This document shows, in pieces, positions 55,714-64,000 of a DNA stretch of 64,000 nt. Where the stretch lies: assembly GCA_021234535.1 (NCBI GenBank), contig CM037842.1, forward strand, positions 5,808,203 to 5,872,202, in the 5' to 3' direction. A program made the translations under genes and the position numbers. The DNA comes from Stichopus chloronotus. Lineage: Eukaryota; Echinodermata; Holothuroidea; Aspidochirotida; Stichopodidae. The first letter of the stretch is position 1, and each line of letters begins with the position of its first letter. The notes beneath the pieces were generated by a model, which did no database searches, was not told the DNA's origin, and saw only the letters and a program-made list of their open reading frames with translations.

Positions 55714-56868
55714 AATTCGAGCAGTATTGGATTTAGTTGTCAGGCACTTCAATGACTTTTACCACTGATAACTAGTGATTAATACTGAAACTACCAGAAT
55801 TGAGGAGTATGGAAAAAGGGTTGATATAAATATAGACAGACTCATCATACATGTCAGAGCTAAGAAAGCTAATTATCCCCCATTAAATATATAATAATAA
55901 TAATAGCATTCCATTAACAACAGTCCATTACTGGCGAACACTGTTCGAGTCAAGCTAAATAAGGTAAATATGACTGTCTACACCCATTGTAGGGGACCGT
56001 TCGGCATCCGGTCCATGGGGCTTTGATTTCTATTAGTACCACTCCAGGTGAACGTCAGGGAGACGTCTTGTACCCAGAGTAAGGGAGTGTCTTCTGTACT
56101 TCCTAATCCTGGTTTTCTAGGAGAGTTCCATTACACCCGTGGCACATGGATTGCAAATTACCAAGCTTTAGGTTTATCGCTAGGAATTTAACGCCATTAT
56201 GTCCCGATATTCTCTAATATAGGAATACAGGAAAGCCATATAGGAATTACAATCCAACTATTAACAAACAGTAGACTTCAAAAATAAAGTCCCAACGTAC
56301 GAGTTTTCGTTTGCGAAACAGAAAATCCGGGGCTCCTAAAACAGAGGACAACCGCTGCCACCACATGTTACGTGGGTAAGTTCTAATGAGTGCGTTGTCA
56401 AGTTCAGTAGTCGATGCGGAGAAACAAGATAGGCTATATCTTTATGAATTATAAATCAAAAGTTTTTTTTTAAAAATCTCCCAAACATTTAACTCAAGAA
56501 TAATTTCCTTCTCAAGCTGAAAAATGTTTAAATTCAGAAAGGCTTTTTTGCCATTATTACCTACGTTGAATGTAGAATTCGTCACAATGTATTGTCATAT
56601 AATTCCAGAGAGCAGGAATTTAATATATTTCTTTTTCTTTTCCTATTATTTCCATAAATGCACTTATCCTCTTTTAGACATTGTGTGGTGAATTACCGAG
56701 GTGTATCATGCAATGACCAAACTATTCTTCAAACACTTTGATTTGAATCTATGCATAACTATTAAAAACTTTTTGGCAATAAATTATAAGGGAAAACGAA
56801 AGGTTTTCAACCACAAGTGGTCAGATTGTGATGTGAAACTCCTGGAATTCCAACGTCCTGGTTGATAT
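55714..56868 (-). mobile_element. Leader, primer-binding site and probable LTR of the - strand gypsy relic
   Basis: On the - strand, TGGTGGCAGCGGT (complement of 56351-56363), a common gypsy primer-binding sequence, follows a CGTAACA that could be the LTR 3' end. On the + strand the LTR would then start TGTTACGTGG at 56364 and run right. I could not fix its far end. 55714-56350 would be the leader before gag. Confidence 0.5.
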
Positions 56869-57780
56869 TTCATCCCTTTCCGAAAGCAGACGAGAAATCT
56901 ATGCGATGGTGATGGCGTGTGTGGATGTGTGTACTTGACGCCGTGGCTAATAAACAAGATAGCTCAAGAAGGGAAAAGTGCTTGAACTTCAAAGTTGGTA
57001 TGTTGGTTGTCCATTGTGAGTAAACGATCCGTATTGTTTTTCATGGAGGTCAAAGATCATTTGAGGTCACCAGAGCATAAAATATGAAAACCTGTTACGT
57101 GAGATATCTCAGCAATGGAACGTTGTTGGAACTTCAACCTCTTATCATTTGTAGCACCTGATGAGTATATGATGTCTGGCATTTTGTATTGATGTCAAAG
57201 GTCTTGCAAGGTTAAAAGAGGAGGTAGTTTGAAAACCTTGTAAAACTTGTAGCATAAGGATTGACGGTACTTGAACTTCCAAGGTGTTGTCTTGGTAGTC
57301 CATTGTTGGTAACTGGCCCCTATCAATTTTTCATGGAGGTTAAAGGTCATCTGAGGTTACCAGAGATTAATGCATGAGAATCAGTCAAAGGGATATACCA
57401 CAGCAAAGGAATGTTGCTGGAACTTCAAAGTATTAACATTGGTGGCACTTAATAAGTAGATAATGTCTATCGCTTCTTGTTACCGTCAAAGTTCATGTAA
57501 GGTCAATAGAAGACATAGTTTTAAAATAGTTTTAAAACAGTATCTCAAGGAGGGAAAGGTGCTTGAACTTCAAAGGTGTTGTATTGGTAGTTCACTAAAG
57601 GTTAATGACCTTTATTGATTTTCATGGAGATTAAAGGTCCTTTGAGGTCACCAGAGGTTAAAGCATAAAAACATATCAAGGGTGATATCTCAGCAACTGA
57701 AAGTAACTAGCACTTCAAAAGATCAAAATGGGTAGCAGTTGATGAGTAGATGATATCTGTTATTTGAATTTCCCCATACC
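56869..57780. repeat. Family A element, best example of alternating monomers
   Basis: Starts CATCCCTTTCCGAAAGCAGA with CGAGAAATCTATGCGATGGTG, then about five monomers alternating two types as at 48545-49310. Type 1 has TTGAACTTC(A/C)AAG(T/G)T...TTTTTCATGGAGGTCAAAGA (57040). Type 2 has GATATCTCAGCAA...GTAGCA(C/G)(C/T)T(G/T)ATGAGTA. It includes GAGGTCACCAGAGCATAAA (57064) and GAGGTCACCAGAGGTTAAAG (57645). Confidence 0.65.
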
Positions 57781-58089
57781 ATAGATACTGAGAAAATCAT
57801 GTTTTCTTTCTTAGTCAAATGTCAAATTCGCAGGTTTAACGAGATTTGTATATACAGCAAAAGCCCAATATTTATGGAAATACTTGTTGATAACAATAGT
57901 GTAACATTGTGGGGAAGTCAAGTGTCACATCTTGTCATTGCTGAAATGCAATATAATAGATCGTTCACATCCCCCCCCCCTCCATCTTGCCCTTTGCCAA
58001 AAAGTAGATGTTTAATGACAGATAAATTTTCCTATATATAGAATTCGGTCTCATTTTCGTCAACAAGTCATGAAAAAAAAAAAATTGGT
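57781..58089. other. Spacer between repeats
   Basis: A poly-C run at 57971-57980 and a poly-A run at 58071-58084. No gene. Confidence 0.5.
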
Positions 58090-58810
58090 TCCTTGCGTCA
58101 GCAAAGGAACCTATACAGTCAGGTTGTCGTGTGTGTATGTGTGTATGTGCCCTTGTTTTCGGGTGGGATCGAGGACCGAAACAATAGATTTTAGGTCCTC
58201 TGTAGAAAATTCAATAGATTTCTTCGGTCCTCTCAAGATTAACAATAGACAGTCTATTGTTAAGGTTAAGTTTAAGGAAGAAAAAACAAAAGAAAGCACA
58301 ATGGGGTCCTCGGAATGGATGGAAACCAAAGTTGTGTATGTGTGGGTGCGTGTGTGTGCATCTGTGCCACTTGCTTAGGTATGCTCTAACTCAATAGGGG
58401 AAAGTCACATGAAAGTCAAACTTGGTATGTAGGTTTGCTATATTACGAAGATGTACCCTATTGTTTTTGGTGGAGGTCAAAGGTCACCTTGGAAAACTGG
58501 GGCAAAAGTCTGTTTTGTTTTTGTATGCTCTAACTCAATAGGGGAAAGTCAGATGAAAGTAAACTTGGTATGTAGGTTTGCCATATTAAGAGGGTGTGCT
58601 ATATTGTTTTGGTGGAGGTCAAGGGGGAACTGGGGGCAAACGTATGTTTTGCTTTGGAACGCTCTAACTCAATAGGGGTTTGTCATATGAAAGTCAAACT
58701 TAGTATGCAGATTTGCCACATTGAGAAGATGTGCCCTATTGTTTTTGGAGAGGTCAACGGTCATCTTGGGAACTGGAGGCAAAAGTCTTAAAACCTTGTT
58801 ATGCTATGGA
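58090..58810. repeat. Family A element with three recent tandem monomers
   Basis: After GTTCCTTGCGTCAGCAAAGG and a TG tract, three monomers starting GCTCTAACTCAATAGGGG at 58383, 58527 and 58661 (periods about 144 and 134 bp) are far more alike than monomers elsewhere, with GGTATGTAGGTTTGC(T/C)ATATT and TTGTTTT(T)GGTGGAGGTCAA repeated. The first has a perfect AGGTCAAAGGTCA (58474-58486). Inside 58150-58320 is an insert with a perfect 10-bp hairpin (58241-58261) and a roughly 30-bp direct duplication (CAATAGATTT...GGTCCTCT). Confidence 0.65.
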
Positions 58811-60044
58811 TGCTTATATGTTCCATCAGTCTCCCATCAGCGAATCATGGAGGTACTGCTTGAGTTAGCAGTTTCATGATTAAATGAAGATGCAGCAGTG
58901 CTGTTTGAACTACTGTAGGTGGTCACACCAGACAAGTTTTGGCTGAATCAGTTTACGTCCTCGTGCTTGAGTGCTAATGTGTGCATTCTTGTAAATGTCT
59001 TTCAATTAGTTAGGTGGGCAGGACACAATGAAATAAAATAAGTCAGTTGGTGTTCTTGCCAGTGGAAACTAGATCCCAGGATCCCCCCCCCCCCCGATTT
59101 TATGCTTTCAGAGTTGGATGGACTTTAAAGGGGCATAGATGTGATAAGCCTTATTGGAATTTTCAGAACCCCTTCTTCAGGACTTTAAATGAAGGATTCA
59201 CAGCTGTTTGCGTTTTGTAAAATGAATGGAACATTGCTGTATATTGCAGAAATCAACATCCTCAATTCATTGCATTAATTGAAATGGCCTTTGTTGATAT
59301 TTATGGACTCAGGCATATCATTTTAAAGTATGTATATTTCAAGTACAAGGAACCATAGTGCCCTTGGGCTGTTGTGAAATCATGCAAAATACTTATTCTC
59401 TTACAGATTGTATGTTGACGGTCGGTCACATTAGTGCTATGGTTTCATGTGGGTGCATGTTTGTCATATTTAGGATCCAATGTGTGAAATGGACCATTTT
59501 ATGAAAGCACGAAGTATGTTTCTTTCTCTACAGATTTGATGTTACGAAAGTGAGAGTTCATGTCAGAAATAGGCCATATGGGCCATCGTACAAAATAATG
59601 TAATTCATAATTTACATAATGTACTCTCCATTTGTGCAAGGAACCACAGTGCCCTTGGGTTCTTGTTCCTGTAATCCTCCCAAAAGAATCATCTAGCATC
59701 ACTTAACATAGCTTTTTGAAACTTCTTTGCCAGCAACTCCGGTTAACATTAACAAAGTGTTTTGTTTAAGCCACCTTCTCCTAGGGGAACTATCCTTAAG
59801 CAGGGAAATATTTTTAAGGTTGCCTTTGCAAACTTAAAACCTTATTTTGGTGTCAGGAACTTTCGATCCACTTGTGAACCACATAGGTTTAATATAACAT
59901 ATATCATTACCACAATTTTCATATGTGGTTAACCTTCTTGCGTTCTGTTTTTCGTTTTGATATGGTTCCTTACCTTCTCTCTTGGTTGATTTTGTTTACA
60001 GTGATTGTATGTGTTTGAAAAAAAAGAGATATTGGCAAGGAATC
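58811..60044. other. Intergenic, diverged repeat ends only
   Basis: Poly-C run 59085-59095. Two blocks CAAGGAACCA(T/C)AGTGCCCTTG (59346, 59638) resemble the family A terminal block at 14577 and another at 49700, so these may be solo ends. No gene. Confidence 0.45.
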
Positions 60045-60440
60045 ACAAAGTCCTTTAATGGTTGCTTGCCGCGTCTGCGAGGTAACCTATCCGGTCATGT
60101 TATTGTGTGCCTGTGACTCTTGCTTGGGTATGTTCTATCTCAGTAAGGTAAAGTCGGATGAAAGGAAAACTTGGTATGTGGGTCCGCCATATTGAAAAAG
60201 GCGGTGTGACCTATTTTTTGGCGTGGGTCAAAGTTTATGTGGGTGCACTAGCTGGATGCAAAAATCTGAAAACGTTTTAACAACGGTATCTCGAGTTAGA
60301 ACGCTTGGACAAAGTTTATTTGGTATATATGTATGCATTATGGTGAGAAGATTTGGTTTGATGGAGATCATGCCAGAGGCAAATGGTAGGGGGCTTATTT
60401 TAGCCCTAAACAGCACTATTATGGCAATCATAGTCTTCCA
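60045..60440. repeat. Family A repeat fragment
   Basis: TATTGGCAAGGAATCACAAA (60030) with GTCCTTTAATGG, then GCTTGCCGCGTCTGCGAGG, AACCTATCCGGTCATG, GTATGTTCTATCTCAGTAAG and GTGGGTCAAAGTTTATGTG. Confidence 0.55.
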
Positions 60441-61540
60441 TACAGTTTTGCCTGAAACCCCTGTATGCTACATTGTGTATTATCAGTGTATAGGAAGTTG
60501 AATCTCTCTACCAGTACACTGTACATAAGGCGGTATCTGCCTCTGGCTCATTTCCATGCCATGAATGCGTGTACGGTCTGTCAATGTAGTCATTGAATTT
60601 GTTTTAGTGTTTAAACAATGGAGGTGCTTTGTATAGTAGTAGAAAATGATGGATAAGTAAACATTTGTGGCTAATATTCCCTCTGTGAGCTGTAGTCGTG
60701 ATAATGAGGCTTCAGCTCTTTATTTAATGACCTCATATGTTCACCATTGCTCTCTATCTCTCTCGATCGATCGATCGATCGAACTATATTTGATGCATTT
60801 TCTTGAAACTTAGGTAGGGGCAGTGGATTATAAGGCCATTAGTGAATGTGCAAAAATTGGGCTTAAGAGGTCCCATGTGAGCCAAGAGGGGTCTAAAGGG
60901 CCAGATAGTGTTACATTACTACTATGTTAGTGGTTCTTCCTGTTATTAGTAATGAAACCAATGCTTTAACAGTTCAGCAATCCTAGGGCCAAATTGGGGA
61001 CCAAACTTTTTGGGATACAATATCGTAGATTAACGTTACATTGAATCGTGGTTAAGAATAAAGTTTAAAGTTGTAGTAATCTTCATGCAAGAAACTTTTG
61101 TAACTTTATAATCACAATATTTTAAAGGTTATAGTTGTCAAAATCACAATTTCCCCCCCCCCCCCCAAAAAAAAATAGGAGGTGTCCTTATGTAGCTTGA
61201 AAGTTGCTGATGTTCAGTTACAGTAATATGTCATGGTCTAAAGTTCGGGCTTATGCTCCTTCGTAACATCTTTGAAAGGAATCTGCCAAGGAGTCTAATT
61301 AAATGCTCTTGTCCCTGCACATTGTACAAAAAGTGCTATCATTAAAACGGTAAACAAATATGGTGATTGGTAGTATGGAAAAGCATATGTCGTTGATGTT
61401 TCTTGTTATGGAGTTTGGATATTTTAGTGTTTTATGGCGATATCATAAAGTGTTTATATTAAGTGTTTAATGGGAATATTTCACTCTTTTTTTTTCCAAT
61501 TCGTAGGTCCATACAAGTAATAAGGCTATCCATCGGCAGT
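60441..61540. other. Intergenic, simple repeats only
   Basis: A TCGA tetranucleotide run at 60765-60782 and a C/A homopolymer pair at 61152-61176. No gene recognised. Confidence 0.5.
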
Positions 61541-62619
61541 AGCATATTGAATGAAATTCATTCCATTGGTATAATTTGTATATTTTCAACGACATATTTC
61601 CAAAGAGATTTTTTTAAACAGTCAGATGTGAAATACAATATTTATAAAGTACAATCTCTTGACAAAAAGTATCAAAGATGATGCTAATTTTTGATAGGGG
61701 AGGTATGTAGATTTGACCATGAATACGCAATAGGTAAATGTATGAATATTCAATATGACGTTCTATTGTTCATTTGATATCTCGATTTACAAGTCATGTA
61801 AGTGGTTACACAAATGAGGATGTGAGGACACATGTGTCTTTTTATTTTCGTTTTTGTTGATTCTGAGTTACTTTGAACGTGGATACAGTTTGCTAAGTTC
61901 TTTTCAACAAATAGAAATATTAGTTTACTGCCTCGTATAAATTGTATATTTTTGTAACAATATATTTGAAAAAGCTATTTCTAAATATCCAGATGTGAAA
62001 TCTGGAGTTATAAAGTGCAATATGTTGACATGAATGGTCGAAGACGATGTTGCGTCTTTAGAGGAGAAGGTGTAACCATATGAATATGTAATATTCAATA
62101 TGACATGATGGCTCTATTTTTTCAGTTGACATCTAATTTACAACATTTTAAGTAGATTACGTAAGAGATGTTGTGCAAGAAGACACATATGTACCTTAAC
62201 TTTTGAGTTTATTCTCAGTTTTCTTTGGAGGTGAATACAGTTCGTTTGGATTCAACAATGACATCATATTGTTTCACTGGTATAGTATAATCACTTGTAT
62301 ATTTTCAACAGCGTAAAGACCATAAAGAGCATTTGTAAATATCCAGATATTACGTAGGGAACTATAAAGTGCAATTCATTGACAAACAGGATCTAGGACG
62401 ATGTAATTTTTCAAGAGGGGGTTGGGTGGTATGTAAGAATGCCATGAAGGTAAAATCTATGAATATTCACGATGACATCATCGTTTTATCGTTCAGTTGT
62501 TATTAGGTTGGATAGTTAAGATATGTTGTTAAGGGAAACACATCAGTATCTTTTGTTTTTTTTTTTACTTCCTTCTGGGTTGAAATGGACGTGAAATACA
62601 GTTCGTATCGTTTCAACAA
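61541..62619. repeat. Three-copy tandem array, about 350-360 bp unit
   Basis: Units 61541-61910, 61911-62258 and 62259-62619 each keep the same order: TTGTATATTTT(C/T), ATATCCAGAT(G/A)T-like text, TATAAAGT(A/G)CAAT with TTGACA, GA(T/C)GATGT/GATGATG, ATGAATATTCA(A/C)(T/G)ATGACAT, GTTCA(T/G)TTG, AGACACAT(A/G)TGT(C/A)(C/T)-like text, GAATACAGTT(C/T)G and a closing TTCAACAA. Divergence is roughly a third of sites, so the array is old. No open frame is conserved between units. Confidence 0.7.
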
Positions 62620-63272
62620 TTAACAGATTACTTTTCTTATGTTTTCATGTCTTTTGTCTCTACCAGCGTCTTTACACCACATAAATTAAAAGCCTAGCGG
62701 AATACAATTTGGATTGGAATAGAATATACATAACAGCTTGGACAGATGTTTATTATTTGCTAAGATTACCAGAAAATGTTGAAGAAAATTGTGTTGTTAC
62801 ATTGATACGTTGAATTTTAACGAGGTGTATTCAACAAAGAAATACTGATATAACTGATTCTTACTTTTGTAAATAAAGTTTTTACAGGATTCACGAGCAA
62901 TAAGATGAGATAAATAAGCCACCGAGCAATTAGGTTGTGAGAATTTTACTTTTAGAACTCAACGATTATTTGATCATATCCGTGACTATATAATTATCAC
63001 CTAAATTAAACAGCCAACTTTGCCTCTTTGAACTTTCGTGTAACTGTAATAAAGATATTTAAAATAAATCGATGTGATTCCTCGGAGTATCTTGACGGAC
63101 TTTGCTTACGTCATCAGAGGAGGAATATAACAGTCAATTTAATGTTGAAGTTACTCTATCGATTGAACTTCATTGCTGATGGACTGTTCTTCAAAAACAG
63201 AAAATATTCCACAATTTATTCTATGATTATATTTTGTTTTTACCGATAAAGATAAACATATACCAAAATGAA
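62620..63272. other. Intergenic, nothing recognised
   Basis: AT-rich; short frames only. Confidence 0.5.
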
Positions 63273-63439
63273 CCAATCACTGGTAATGGCTGAGTACAAA
63301 CCATTAGTAATTCACGTATTAGCAGATAATTAATCAACCAATGAGAAAAGTCGAAGCGATATTGATATTCATTTGAAAGTGTACCGGTGCTTAAATTGAC
63401 CAATCAGAAACCACATTCAGACACATCTACGTATATACC
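63273..63439 (+). promoter_or_regulatory. Promoter-like cluster: three CCAAT boxes and a TATA-like element
   Basis: CCAAT at 63273-63277, 63338-63342 and 63400-63404, all on the + strand, then GTATATACC at 63431-63439. NF-Y-type boxes repeated at about 60-65 bp followed by a TATA-like site suggest a promoter whose gene would start near 63460 and lie mostly beyond the window. No coding exon was confirmed in 63460-64000. Confidence 0.35.
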
Positions 63440-64000
63440 AGCATGTCGACTCGTTCTCAAGGGAGTCAGATTCTGCTCGTTTCAGAAATGTCAGCCAGCG
63501 TCACTTCCGAGTCTTAACGTGCGCAAAATGACTTTGGACACTGCCTATACGGATCAACATCCCATAAGAAAAAATAGGTCCTGTCTCGCCTAATTACAGT
63601 AGAAAGTGCTCAAACCTTACATAAGAACGAAATCTTTTTCCATGTGCTAACTGAATATGACCGACAAATGAATAATCAAAAATTTTAATCTGACATATTA
63701 TTCTCCATTGAGGCATTTACCAACAGCAGATAAGGCATGCGATATTATTTTTATACATGTAGACATTAATATACAAGACAGACTGTCTTACTTTCTTCTG
63801 CATCATTAATCAAATACCCCAATGGATTTTGCCAAAAATAGTTAAATAGTAAACCAGGGAAAATTAAGGATGACATTGCTTTCAAACCATTCACAGTATT
63901 TAACTTGGCTCCTGTTTTTTACCTTCGAATTAAAATTACTAAAGTGGCTCTTTGAACCTACACTTTTCGACTTTCGTTCGTGCCGTTACATTTTTTTCTC
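63440..64000. other. Right end, no recognised gene
   Basis: Could contain a first exon of a gene continuing outside the window. The sequence offers no proof. Confidence 0.4.

Noticed and set aside
58070..58378. 102-codon frame in the right flank
   Set aside because: It runs through TG tracts and an insert in a family A repeat, with no protein-like pattern.
1..64000. tRNA, rRNA, snRNA genes and CRISPR arrays
   Set aside because: No B-box/T-loop pattern, rRNA core or regularly spaced identical repeats were seen. The tandem repeats present are diverged and not spacer-separated.

Overview
The window looks like invertebrate animal nuclear DNA. It is AT-rich and repeat-dense, and it carries an intron-rich gene with GT/AG splice sites and introns of 0.1 to 7 kb. 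The protein families (death effector domain, NACHT, ZU5-UPA and death domain in one gene, next to a beta-propeller exon) and the relic types (Ty3/gypsy gag, a non-LTR retrotransposon tail) fit an invertebrate deuterostome. An echinoderm such as a sea cucumber is my best guess, but the sequence alone does not prove the species.

The main gene is on the + strand from about 17.4 kb (promoter-like CCAAT, CRE and TATA elements) to a stop at 50851. I reconstructed 18 coding exons by hand: 18484-18754, 19101-19412, 21473-23229, 23775-23977, 25190-25266, 26642-26703, 27566-27614, 27754-27827, 31971-32010, 32226-32531, 33373-33596, 34254-34394, 37253-37402, 37619-37756, 42453-42596, 49847-49954, 50472-50706 and 50811-50851. 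Every intron phase matches across every junction, and the exons sum to 4332 nt (1443 codons plus stop). Only a short 5' start exon is missing. The protein is DED-DED-NACHT-(short linker, no LRR array seen)-ZU5-UPA-linker-Death. ZU5-UPA is the FIIND module of NLRP1 and CARD8. The UPA exon carries an S-F-S tripeptide like the SF/S autoproteolysis site of those proteins. This gene is therefore a candidate NLRP1-like self-cleaving NLR with DEDs at the N terminus and a Death domain at the C terminus. It is the most interesting object in the window.

Layout: 1-8.4 kb has no recognised gene, only repeats and a relic of a non-LTR reverse transcriptase tail. 8.9-9.7 kb holds one large exon of a beta-propeller protein. 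10-17 kb is intergenic with a GC-rich block, dispersed repeats, a decayed gypsy element (15.57-16.2 kb) and a long foldback (16.9-17.1 kb). 17.3-50.9 kb is the NLR gene. Its introns hold dispersed repeats, a duplicated pair of UPA-end/linker exons and one broken exon copy. 51-64 kb is downstream sequence with a second decayed gypsy element on the - strand (55.1-56.4 kb), long stretches of the dispersed repeat, a 3-copy array of about 350 bp units (61.5-62.6 kb) and a promoter-like cluster at 63.3-63.4 kb.

A dispersed repeat family occurs at about 20 sites. It has a hairpin GATTCCTTGCC...GGCAAGGAATC boundary, then a TG microsatellite, then tandem monomers of about 130-165 bp containing AGGTCAAAGGTCA-type motifs. 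Its layout resembles Helentron-derived, pearl-like non-autonomous elements. No tRNA, rRNA or CRISPR array was seen. All family assignments are by eye; no database search was possible.
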